Shown here: positions 16,483-21,692 of the stretch, one piece after another
Layout: each line of letters begins with the position of its first letter
Numbering within the stretch: position 1 is the stretch's first letter
Source: an uncultured Muribaculaceae bacterium
GTDB taxonomy: Bacteria; Bacteroidota; Bacteroidia; Bacteroidales; Muribaculaceae
DNA: 64,000 bases
Reading direction: 5' to 3'
NCBI GenBank assembly: GCA_910587075.1
Contig: CAJUKE010000012.1
Coordinates: 1-64,000 of the forward strand
Made by a program: the position numbers and the translations under genes
The notes under the pieces: model-generated
What the model saw: the letters and a program-made list of their open reading frames with translations, nothing else
What the model was told of the DNA's origin: nothing
Database searches by the model: none

Positions 16483-17004
16483 ATGGCAAAGCAGGTAATA
16501 ACCACCATTAACGGCGTTGAAATCTTCGCCGAAGTCAGCGAAAGCGGGAACGTCTATGTTCCCATCAAACCTATCTGCACAGCGCTCGGAGTAGATGACA
16601 AACGACAGCGCGATAAGATTCAGGAAGACGATATTCTATCGTCAGTTGGGGGCTTGACGCCCTCAACTGGCACCGACGGCAAGCAGTACGAAATGTTTTG
16701 CCTTCCGCTGGAATACATCTACGGATGGATATTCACCATCAACCCCAAGAATGTAGCCGACGCTGCCAAGGAGGCCGTGTCGAAGTACCGACGCGAGTGC
16801 TACGATGCCCTTTACCGCCACTTCGCCGGGTCGCTTCGGCGACAGGTGGAGGCCAACAAGGCCGAAATCGCGGCGCTTGAGGCCGTCAACGAGGCCATCG
16901 CCCGCGAGCGCGAGGCGAAGGCGGAGCGCCGCAAGGCCGAGGAACGTCTCGCCAAAGTGCGGGCCGACCGCCTCGACCCGACTCCCGCGCTCGATCTCTA
17001 TTGA
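16483..17004 (+). CDS. Phage antirepressor-type protein (P22_AR_N domain), copy 2
   Basis: This 173-residue paralogue of 2073-2591 shares the INGVEIFAE start, VPIKPIC, LPLEY.YGW.FTI and YRRECYDALYRHFAGS motifs, and has a Glu/Arg/Ala-rich coiled-coil C-terminus. The strongest difference is in the short segment between LSS and DGK, which in both genes is encoded by an inverted repeat. It probably acts as a regulator that counters a phage repressor; two copies under related promoters suggest different targets. This functional split is inference. Confidence 0.85.
   Translation: MAKQVITTINGVEIFAEVSESGNVYVPIKPICTALGVDDKRQRDKIQEDDILSSVGGLTPSTGTDGKQYEMFCLPLEYIYGWIFTINPKNVADAAKEAVSKYRRECYDALYRHFAGSLRRQVEANKAEIAALEAVNEAIAREREAKAERRKAEERLAKVRADRLDPTPALDLY
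16643..16669. repeat. Inverted repeat inside antirepressor gene 2
   Basis: CAGTTGGGGGC (16643-16653) and GCCCTCAACTG (16659-16669) match at 10 of 11 positions, the odd one being a possible G-U pair. It occupies the same place as the perfect palindrome in the other copy. Confidence 0.85.
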
Positions 17005-17093
17005 CCTGTTTTTCCTTAATGATAGATTGCTGGCTCGGCAAACGCCCCTCCGGCAATCGGATTGTTTATGCAAGTAACATTCTATCCAAAATC

Positions 17094-17134
17094 CGCCCCG
17101 GGTTCCTCGCGAGAAGAATCCGGGGCGGTGCTGT
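17094..17134. repeat. 41-bp direct repeat with internal hairpin, copy 1
   Basis: This is identical to 18022-18062. The ends CGCCCCGG and CCGGGGCG form a stem; the repeat follows antirepressor gene 2 and may act as a terminator. Confidence 0.9.
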
Positions 17135-17219
17135 GTAGTGATGGCGGAGTGTTTGGCTAATCTTGAAGGCGCTATAAGGAATTTAATAATAGCTTCCGCA
17201 CTTTTTTTCAGCAAAATAT

Positions 17220-17250
17220 TTTGCTAATAAAGAAAAAATTATTACCTTTG
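17220..17250 (+). promoter_or_regulatory. Promoter of micro-ORF cassette 1
   Basis: TTTG (17220-17223), a 19-nt spacer and TACCTTTG (17243-17250), followed by TAGTGTA. The stretch CTTTGTAGTGTA is shared by all three micro-ORF cassettes. Confidence 0.8.
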
Positions 17251-17266
17251 TAGTGTAATCAAAGAC

Positions 17267-17279
17267 ACCAAGTTATGGA
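17267..17279 (+). repeat. 5' arm of 13-bp inverted repeat flanking micro-ORF cassette 1
   Basis: ACCAAGTTATGGA contains the micro-ORF start codon (17275). Its exact complement lies at 17914-17926, just after the last stop codon of the cassette. Confidence 0.9.
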
Positions 17280-17445
17280 CAAAAAAGAACTCATTCAACA
17301 ACTTATCCACAAGAGGATGGAAGCTCGGGCGATGCTCGAAGCCTTCAAAATCCTAAATCCAAAGAGGTTTGAAAAAGATGTTGACTCACTTCTCGATAGA
17401 ATCAACGAGATAGACAAGATTCTCAAAGAACTTCAACAGAATTAA
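17275..17445 (+). CDS. Micro-ORF of cassette 1, 56-residue helical protein
   Basis: The product is 56 residues, highly charged and helical throughout, ending in a repeated I..I.KIL.EL pattern. It shares a C-terminal hydrophobic spacing (I-x-x-L-x-x-E-L type) with the micro-ORFs at 18462-18587 and 19575-19721. All three follow the same promoter type and precede a related gene across a GC-rich hairpin. The start codon lies inside a 13-nt element complementary to the 3' untranslated region. It may be a toxin, antitoxin or adaptor; its function is unknown. Confidence 0.65.
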   Translation: MDKKELIQQLIHKRMEARAMLEAFKILNPKRFEKDVDSLLDRINEIDKILKELQQN

Positions 17446-17448
17446 AAC

Positions 17449-17482
17449 AAGCTCCCCGCCCATCTTGGCGGACGGGGAGCTT
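17449..17482 (+). other. Intercistronic hairpin in cassette 1
   Basis: AAGCTCCCCG (17449-17458) and CGGGGAGCTT (17473-17482) form a 10-bp stem directly after the micro-ORF stop, followed by eight A. It could limit transcription or translation of the second gene. Confidence 0.75.
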
Positions 17483-17500
17483 AAAAAAAATCAACTGATT

Positions 17501-17908
17501 ATGATACAGGACAAACTTAACGAACTTGGCAAACTTATGGACCTCGATCCGACTTCGCCGCGGGTGCCCGCCCTTGCCGCTGAAATTAGAAAAGCTTGCG
17601 CCTCCCCCGAGGAAGAAAAGCTCGTTGAAAACTTCGTGGGTTCCCGTCTGCCGAAGCTTTCCGGCGATATTGAGGATATTCGCGAGGAAGCCGTGAAATT
17701 GCAGCTCGGTGAAATTGGCGATATGCTGAATCTAAGCTACATCGCTAAAAACTATTTCAAAAAAAGCCCGGCGTGGCTTTCCCAGCGCGTCAACGGAAAT
17801 ATAGTCAATGGCAAGCCATGCCGATTCTCTGACGAAGAGTTGGCCGTGTTCAACCGTGCGCTGCGCGATATGGCGCTCCGCCTTTCCAGGGCCATCGTGA
17901 AATATTAA
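17501..17908 (+). CDS. Helical regulator-like protein of cassette 1 (DUF5053-like)
   Basis: This 135-residue protein has a conserved C-terminal region: YIAKNYFKKSPAWLSQRVNG, then FSDEELAVFNRALRDMALRLS. The same plan (aromatic-F-x-(K/H)-(S/T)-x-AWL-x-Q-(R/K) then a polar turn then a helix with ARRL/ALRLS) occurs in the proteins at 18093-18416 and 19768-19998. It resembles the family I know as DUF5053 in Bacteroides; the fold looks like a helix-turn-helix DNA-binding unit. The ATG at 17501 is chosen because upstream alternative starts fall in the hairpin. Confidence 0.75.
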   Translation: MIQDKLNELGKLMDLDPTSPRVPALAAEIRKACASPEEEKLVENFVGSRLPKLSGDIEDIREEAVKLQLGEIGDMLNLSYIAKNYFKKSPAWLSQRVNGNIVNGKPCRFSDEELAVFNRALRDMALRLSRAIVKY

Positions 17909-17913
17909 GCTCC

Positions 17914-17926
17914 TCCATAACTTGGT
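17914..17926 (+). repeat. 3' arm of 13-bp inverted repeat flanking cassette 1
   Basis: TCCATAACTTGGT is the exact complement of 17267-17279. It begins 6 bp after the TAA at 17906-17908 and precedes the terminator at 17962. Confidence 0.9.
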
Positions 17927-17961
17927 CGATTACGCAAGTCCCGCGTGGGAGCCGCGGGCAG

Positions 17962-17988
17962 GTGCCCCGTCATTATTTGGCGGGGCAC
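17962..17988 (+). terminator. Terminator of cassette 1
   Basis: GTGCCCCG / CGGGGCAC with an 11-nt loop, followed by TTATTTTAT. Confidence 0.75.
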
Positions 17989-18021
17989 TTATTTTATCCA
18001 TGGAACCGCCGGTATATTAAG

Positions 18022-18062
18022 CGCCCCGGGTTCCTCGCGAGAAGAATCCGGGGCGGTGCTGT
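18022..18062. repeat. 41-bp direct repeat with internal hairpin, copy 2
   Basis: This is identical to 17094-17134. It lies between cassette 1 and the oppositely directed cassette 2, where it may terminate transcripts from both sides. Confidence 0.9.
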
Positions 18063-18092
18063 ATGGTGTTTGCAGCGCTGGAAGCGGATGCT

Positions 18093-18416
18093 TTAGCGCT
18101 CCTCTAATTCGGCGTTGTCGATTTCGTCGGCGTGGGCGTTAAGGCGGCGGGCTATGTCGCGGAACGCCTCGGCCAACTGGTGGTACTCCCCTTCGGTGAA
18201 TTTCTTCTGACGGTTGAGCACGCTGCACCCGTGGAGCTTCTGTGAGAGCCAGGCGTGGGATTTTTTGAAATACTGGTCGGCCAGCTGTGTCTTGTTAAGC
18301 AGCCCCTCAAGCTCGATAAAGGCGTTCGACACCGCGCCGCACTTGATGGCGATTAATTCCTTGCGGCGAGCCTCGCTCCCCTCTTTGTCGTAAATTTCTC
18401 GTTTGCCTAAATACAT
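18093..18416 (-). CDS. Helical regulator-like protein of cassette 2 (DUF5053-like)
   Basis: This 107-residue protein has the same conserved C-terminal plan as the cassette 1 and 3 proteins (YFKKSHAWLSQKLHG, then FTEGEYHQLAEAFRDIARRL), preceded by a charged helical N-terminus. It is likely a small DNA-binding or protein-binding regulator. It lies downstream of its own micro-ORF (18462-18587) across a GC-rich hairpin, but on the opposite strand to the other two cassettes. I found no exact 5'/3' complementary arms here. Confidence 0.75.
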   Translation of the reverse strand: MYLGKREIYDKEGSEARRKELIAIKCGAVSNAFIELEGLLNKTQLADQYFKKSHAWLSQKLHGCSVLNRQKKFTEGEYHQLAEAFRDIARRLNAHADEIDNAELEER

Positions 18417-18432
18417 AATTTTGATTAAATTT

Positions 18433-18455
18433 GCCCCCGTCTGTCACCCGGGGGC
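18433..18455 (-). other. Intercistronic hairpin in cassette 2
   Basis: The 7-bp stem GCCCCCG / CGGGGGC lies between the micro-ORF and the second gene, as in cassettes 1 and 3. Confidence 0.7.
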
Positions 18456-18461
18456 TTGTTT

Positions 18462-18587
18462 TTAGATGTTAACTAACTCGTGAAGCAGTCCTCTGATTTG
18501 ACTGACGATGTGGTGGTTGTCCTCTGTTTCGATAAGGTCAAGGAATCGATGAATCTGGGCGACCACCACTTTAATTCTCTGTCTCAT
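18462..18587 (-). CDS. Micro-ORF of cassette 2, 41-residue helical protein
   Basis: The product has 41 residues: a basic start MRQRIKVVV, a helical middle, and a C-terminal IVSQIRGLLHELVNI resembling the ends of the other two micro-ORFs. AGGAG lies upstream. An earlier ATG three codons ahead is followed at once by a stop, so the ATG at 18585-18587 is the usable start. The promoter (TATCTTTG) and the CTTTGTAGTGTA start region are shared with the other cassettes. Its function is unknown. Confidence 0.6.
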   Translation of the reverse strand: MRQRIKVVVAQIHRFLDLIETEDNHHIVSQIRGLLHELVNI

Positions 18588-18629
18588 TTCATTTTGTTCT
18601 CCTTTCTTTTTAGGTTAATTATTACACTA

Positions 18630-18661
18630 CAAAGATAGTAATAAATCTGTAATTTACAAAA
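18630..18661 (-). promoter_or_regulatory. Promoter of micro-ORF cassette 2
   Basis: Read on the minus strand: TTTTG, a 19-nt spacer and TATCTTTG (18637-18630), then TAGTGTA. It is back to back with the leader B promoter. Confidence 0.8.
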
Positions 18662-18686
18662 TTATTACTCAAAAATTTCAAAAAAA

Positions 18687-18717
18687 TTTGCCGTTTCGGA
18701 TTTTCGCCGTATCTTTG
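18687..18717 (+). promoter_or_regulatory. Promoter of leader RNA B
   Basis: TTTG (18687-18690), a 19-nt spacer and TATCTTTG (18710-18717). It is nearly the same sequence as the leader A promoter. Confidence 0.85.
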
Positions 18718-18721
18718 CAGT

Positions 18722-18929
18722 GCTAAACATCAACGATGTCAGTCATCGCCGCAGAGCCACGGTTAAAGGCTCGGACATTTTCGGGCATTTTTTGTGCCCA
18801 TACATACAACGGCTTCGGCTGTCATATCCAAACATTTTTTCGACTCTTCGGAGGTGACTAACTGTTGATGTTTAGCGACGGGATATGGCAGCCGTTTTTC
18901 TGCCTATACGCTAAACATCAACAGTTATG
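18722..18929 (+). ncRNA. Structured leader RNA B with alternative start-codon pairing
   Basis: GCTAAACATCAAC (18722-18734) pairs exactly with 18864-18876, and AGTCATC (18741-18747) pairs with GGTGACT (18853-18859), with one G-U. The strand 18859-18877 can instead pair over 19 perfect base pairs with CGCTAAACATCAACAGTTA (18909-18927), whose last base is the A of the start codon. CGGCTGTCATATCC (18816-18829) pairs with GGATATGGCAGCCG (18881-18894), with one G-U, making a pseudoknot as in leader A. A hairpin GGGCA-TTTTTTG-TGCCC lies at 18783-18799. The layout matches leader A; the sequence does not. Confidence 0.75.
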
Positions 18930-19175
18930 ACAACAACAACCATCCAAACCAAGCGGAGCGCCGGGCGAAAGCTCGCCATCAGCTCCCGAGTGACCAATCT
19001 CGCGCAGCGGCTCGCCGCCGCGGCAACAGCCGCCTCTGTGCTCGCCATGTGGGCGCAGCTCACATTTACCGGGACAATGACCCCCTTCGTGGCCGGAGCC
19101 GCCGTCGCCTCGATCACCGCGGCCACCGTAGCGGTGGCCCTCGAACCCTCCGGGGAGAAAGGAGGCGCCTTATGA
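18927..19175 (+). CDS. Small membrane protein, cassette B (paralogue of 3698-3946)
   Basis: This 82-residue protein is almost identical to the cassette A copy, differing only in the first ~33 residues (for example MTTTT for MNTTT and a leucine for isoleucine at 29). It has two hydrophobic stretches and a basic N-terminus; its role is unknown, perhaps holin-like. The start codon is the end of a 19-bp sequestering stem in the leader. The stop overlaps the next start (ATGA). Confidence 0.75.
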   Translation: MTTTTIQTKRSAGRKLAISSRVTNLAQRLAAAATAASVLAMWAQLTFTGTMTPFVAGAAVASITAATVAVALEPSGEKGGAL

Positions 19176-19447
19176 GAATCGAGATCGCCGGAGCGCAGAT
19201 AACCGACGCCGTTGTCGAAACGCTCGAAAACCTTCAGACCAATACCGACACCGCGGCCATGTACGCCGACACCCTTAACCAGCTCGGGCGGATGCTCGTC
19301 GAGAGTTCCGACGGCACGCCGGAGGGTGACGCCGCGGCGCTGGCTCGCATACGGGTGTTGCAAATGATCCGCGACGACCTCGCGACACTCGCCGCTCCGC
19401 CCGATGCCGACGACCCCGCGAACGATACACCCACCGCCTCCTTCTGA
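19172..19447 (+). CDS. Small helical protein, cassette B (paralogue of 3943-4218)
   Basis: This 91-residue acidic helical protein is identical to the cassette A copy over its first ~58 residues. It then diverges near the C-terminus (LATLAAPPDADDPANDTPTASF in place of LARLACPPDLDTPANDVPTASF, written here in part). No family is recognised. It is translationally coupled to the membrane protein. The shared part of the gene lies in a 323-bp tract of perfect identity between the two cassettes. Confidence 0.75.
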   Translation: MRIEIAGAQITDAVVETLENLQTNTDTAAMYADTLNQLGRMLVESSDGTPEGDAAALARIRVLQMIRDDLATLAAPPDADDPANDTPTASF

Positions 19448-19453
19448 CGCATA

Positions 19454-19490
19454 ACGTCCCCCGCCATCACGCAACGACGGCGGGGGACGT
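19454..19490 (+). terminator. Intrinsic terminator after cassette B
   Basis: ACGTCCCCCGCC / GGCGGGGGACGT with a 13-nt loop and a run of T. The hairpin recurs as a 37-nt identical copy at 20035. Confidence 0.9.
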
Positions 19491-19516
19491 TTTTTTAAGG
19501 AAAAGTATCTGAAAAA

Positions 19517-19548
19517 TTTGCATATTATACAAAAGATTAGTATCTTTG
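19517..19548 (+). promoter_or_regulatory. Promoter of micro-ORF cassette 3
   Basis: TTTG (19517-19520), a 20-nt spacer and TATCTTTG (19541-19548), followed by TAGTGTAG. Confidence 0.8.
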
Positions 19549-19550
19549 TA

Positions 19551-19569
19551 GTGTAGAAATCAAACAACA
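19551..19569 (+). repeat. 5' arm of 19-bp inverted repeat flanking cassette 3
   Basis: GTGTAGAAATCAAACAACA starts at the predicted transcription start and ends 5 nt before the micro-ORF start codon. Its perfect complement is at 20002-20020. Confidence 0.95.
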
Positions 19570-19574
19570 AAATA

Positions 19575-19721
19575 ATGAAAAAACTTAGCGAAAAAGAAAA
19601 AGAACTCATCGAAGCACTGAGAAACTTCAGACGCTCGAAACACAATCCCTCCTGGGAACTCGAACAATTCATCGACCAGTTGGTCGCGGAACTGAAAGAA
19701 GAGGAAACCGCTAAAGATTAA
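19575..19721 (+). CDS. Micro-ORF of cassette 3, 48-residue helical protein
   Basis: This 48-residue, strongly charged helical protein (MKKLSEKEKELIEALRNF start) has the C-terminal pattern FIDQLVAELKEE, like the other two micro-ORFs. It sits directly behind a promoter and the 5' arm of a 19-bp inverted repeat. A hairpin separates it from the second gene. Its function is unknown; the setting resembles short regulator/effector pairs carried by phages. Confidence 0.65.
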   Translation: MKKLSEKEKELIEALRNFRRSKHNPSWELEQFIDQLVAELKEEETAKD

Positions 19722-19723
19722 CA

Positions 19724-19754
19724 ATTCCCCCTCCTCGAAAAGGGGAGGGGGATT
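19724..19754 (+). other. Intercistronic hairpin in cassette 3
   Basis: CCCCCTCCTC (19727-19736) pairs with GGGGAGGGGG (19742-19751), with one G-U, right after the micro-ORF stop. An A-rich stretch follows. Confidence 0.75.
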
Positions 19755-19767
19755 AAAAAATAAATAT

Positions 19768-19998
19768 ATGGAAACAATGAAGCAGAAGCTCGCCCCGATA
19801 TTGCCGATAGTGAATTGGTCGAATATCTCGCGGGATTATTTTGGGCACACGCGTGCGTGGCTATACCAAAAAATGTCGGGGACTGACGTAAACGGCAATG
19901 GGCGCCCCTTTGATTTTAATGAACAGGAGCGTGCGACCCTTAAAGCCGCGCTTCTTGATGTCGCTCGACGAATAACGGAGACCGCGGAAAAGATTTAA
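19768..19998 (+). CDS. Helical regulator-like protein of cassette 3 (DUF5053-like)
   Basis: This 76-residue protein is the shortest of the three paralogues and consists almost only of the conserved part: SRDYFGHTRAWLYQKMSG, a short polar turn, FNEQERATLKAALLDVARRI. It may be a minimal DNA-binding unit. It follows its micro-ORF across a hairpin and is followed by the 3' arm of the 19-bp inverted repeat and a terminator. Confidence 0.75.
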   Translation: METMKQKLAPILPIVNWSNISRDYFGHTRAWLYQKMSGTDVNGNGRPFDFNEQERATLKAALLDVARRITETAEKI

Positions 19999-20001
19999 TG
20001 C

Positions 20002-20020
20002 TGTTGTTTGATTTCTACAC
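20002..20020 (+). repeat. 3' arm of 19-bp inverted repeat flanking cassette 3
   Basis: TGTTGTTTGATTTCTACAC is the exact complement of 19551-19569. It starts 3 bp after the stop and precedes the terminator. Confidence 0.95.
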
Positions 20021-20034
20021 CTTTTGCAGCAGCT

Positions 20035-20069
20035 CGTCCCCCGCCATCACGCAACGACGGCGGGGGACG
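20035..20069 (+). terminator. Terminator of cassette 3
   Basis: CGTCCCCCGCC / GGCGGGGGACG with the same 13-nt loop as the cassette B terminator (37 identical bases), followed by TTTATTTTT. Confidence 0.85.
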
Positions 20070-20136
20070 TTTATTTTTCGTAAGGGCTTTTATATTATGA
20101 ATGTGGCCTACAAAATCAAAACCGAGATAACCAGCA

Positions 20137-21288
20137 TTACAACAGCCCGTTGAAGTGCTTGGTCTCCTCGTGCACGGGTAGGTCGCGCCCCTGGAGGTAC
20201 TTGTTCGTTGTCGATACGTCGGTGTGTCGGGCCTGGTCGCGGGCTATGACGATGCCCTCGCTGTTGGCCAGGTCGCGCAGTCCCGAATCCTTCAGGCTGT
20301 AGAACTGGAACTCCTTGCCCCAGCGCAGGGCGGCGCGGAGCTTGTTCCACTTGCGCCGGAAAATCTCGCTGGAAGCGCGTTCGCGGGCCGGCGCCATATT
20401 CTTGCCGAAGATATAGAACTCCCCCGGGTGGTTGAAAACCCCGGTATCGATCATCAGCTTTAAAATCTCGTCGTTGAGCCCCACCTTGCCGTCGCGGCGG
20501 TTCTTCGACACCTCGGCGGGTATGAACACCGATTGCTCCTTTACCGATATGTCGTTGATACGGATTTGGGTAAGCTCCGCCGGGCGGATGAACGTGTAAT
20601 ACTCCATGCGGCAGGCCAGAAGGAAACGCGGGTCGCGCTCGGCCAGGTACGACGAAAGCCGCCTCAGCATCGACTCCGTGAGCGGCTGGCGCTTCTTGGG
20701 GGCCTGGGTTAGGGGTTTGATGCGCTCCGCCGGATTCTCGGTTATATAGCGCCGCTCGATGAAGAACACCGCCAACGAACTGCACCAGCAGCGGTAATTG
20801 TTGCGCGTGCGCGCCCCGCATTCCCGGTCGAGCAGTATCCAGTCGAGGAAGTCCGACACCAGGGCGGCGTCGTACTGGTAAACGTATTTGGGTGGTAGGA
20901 TTCTCGAATCGAGAAACTCCCGGAACACCGATAGCCTCGACGAGTAAGATTTGCGCGTCTTGTACTTATCCATCCGCTCGACGTGGGCCTCGTAGCGCTC
21001 CAAAGCGTCGGCCAGCGGGGTGTAGCCCCGGTTGTCGTCAACGTTGACCCACGGCGACCAACCCGCCCGCAGCCTTTTCGTCAGCGCCTCGATCAGTTCG
21101 GCGGCGCGCTTCCTTCGGTCGGTGATCTTGGGGATGCCGTCGAGCATGTACTTTTTGCGCCGCATCGAGCCGGTGCCCGGGTCGAAGCTCATGAAATCGA
21201 CGTACCAGGATTTTTTCGTGTGGAGTCTCGGGTAGGTGAATTGCAGTATTATACCGCGCGGGGTGCGTTTTTTCCCGTAATGGCACAT
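20137..21288 (-). CDS. int: Tyrosine recombinase, prophage integrase
   Basis: This 383-residue integrase catalyses site-specific insertion and excision of the prophage. An N-terminal arm-binding region and SAM-like core-binding domain (about 90-185) precede the catalytic domain. Visible active-site residues are Arg235 (in FIRPAEL), Lys262, His355 (ARHTDVSTT) and the nucleophile Tyr364. The box usually written H-x-x-R reads K333-D-S-G, a variant I associate with many Bacteroidetes integrases. It is the last prophage gene, beside tRNA-Ser(GCT), the likely attachment target. A short inverted repeat lies just upstream. Confidence 0.93.
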   Translation of the reverse strand: MCHYGKKRTPRGIILQFTYPRLHTKKSWYVDFMSFDPGTGSMRRKKYMLDGIPKITDRRKRAAELIEALTKRLRAGWSPWVNVDDNRGYTPLADALERYEAHVERMDKYKTRKSYSSRLSVFREFLDSRILPPKYVYQYDAALVSDFLDWILLDRECGARTRNNYRCWCSSLAVFFIERRYITENPAERIKPLTQAPKKRQPLTESMLRRLSSYLAERDPRFLLACRMEYYTFIRPAELTQIRINDISVKEQSVFIPAEVSKNRRDGKVGLNDEILKLMIDTGVFNHPGEFYIFGKNMAPARERASSEIFRRKWNKLRAALRWGKEFQFYSLKDSGLRDLANSEGIVIARDQARHTDVSTTNKYLQGRDLPVHEETKHFNGLL

Positions 21289-21295
21289 TTTTTTA

Positions 21296-21320
21296 ACATT
21301 CTTTGGTATTCCAAGAATGT
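21296..21320. promoter_or_regulatory. Inverted repeat upstream of the integrase
   Basis: ACATTCTTTGG and CCAAGAATGT, with one bulged base and a 4-nt centre, lie 8 bp upstream of the integrase start codon. It could be an operator or a recombination-protein site. Confidence 0.5.
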
Positions 21321-21389
21321 CACGGTTTGAGAATATGGATGACCGCCTCGCCGGACCGCTGTCCGAAATTTGTCCGAGGCTTTAAATGG

Positions 21390-21432
21390 AACCAAGCCTA
21401 ACGACTTGATTCAAAGTGCGTTAGGCTTGGTT
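21390..21432. terminator. 14-bp hairpin between prophage and tRNA-Ser
   Basis: AACCAAGCCTAACG (21390-21403) is exactly complementary to 21419-21432. It lies 4 bp past the tRNA 3' end and may terminate the tRNA transcript read leftward. Confidence 0.65.
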
Positions 21433-21435
21433 TCG

Positions 21436-21522
21436 CGGAGAGGACGAGATTCGAACTCGTGGTAGGATTGCTCCTACGTCAGTTTAGCAAACTGGTGGTT
21501 TCAGCCACTCACCCACCTCTCC
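21436..21522 (-). tRNA. tRNA-Ser(GCT)
   Basis: On the minus strand the 5' GGAGAGG pairs with the 3' CCTCTCC, with a G discriminator base. The anticodon loop is TTTGCTAA (anticodon GCT, reading AGC/AGU). A long variable arm (GTAGGAGC-type) and a T arm GAGTTCGAATCTC are present, as in class II serine tRNAs. CCA is not encoded. The 3' end faces the integrase, the usual position of a phage attachment site. Confidence 0.96.
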
Positions 21523-21692
21523 TTTCGAGGCCAAGGGGCGTTCCGCTTGGGTTGGAGCCGCCGTCCTTGATTATGTGAACTCCATATGAGTTTTACGGAT
21601 GCAAAGGTAAGGAGTTTTTTCGGAATGGCAAAATTTTTTGGCAGTTTTTCGTATCTTCGCGTAAGATTTCTTAACGGAATTGATTACTGTTT

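Larger units (their letters stand above)
1..21435. mobile_element. Prophage, right-hand part (left end outside the window)
   Basis: Endolysin, tape measure, distal tail and fibre genes are followed by small accessory cassettes and a tyrosine integrase that abuts the 3' end of tRNA-Ser(GCT). This is the usual layout of a temperate phage integrated at a tRNA gene. Head, packaging and replication genes are not seen and should lie to the left. The long tape measure gene points to a long-tailed phage. The right boundary is inferred to lie in or just before the tRNA 3' end; the direct-repeat copy of the attachment site cannot be checked because the left end is missing. Confidence 0.9.

Noticed and set aside
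3486..18929. Retron, diversity-generating element or CRISPR-related RNA
   Set aside because: Closing repeats recall retron ends, but no reverse transcriptase, Cas gene, spacer array or template/variable repeat pair is present in the window.
2715..20020. Invertible (phase-variable) cassettes bounded by the inverted repeats
   Set aside because: The arms differ in every cassette, so one recombinase would not recognise them, and only the tRNA-linked integrase is present. Kept as an alternative that long reads could test.
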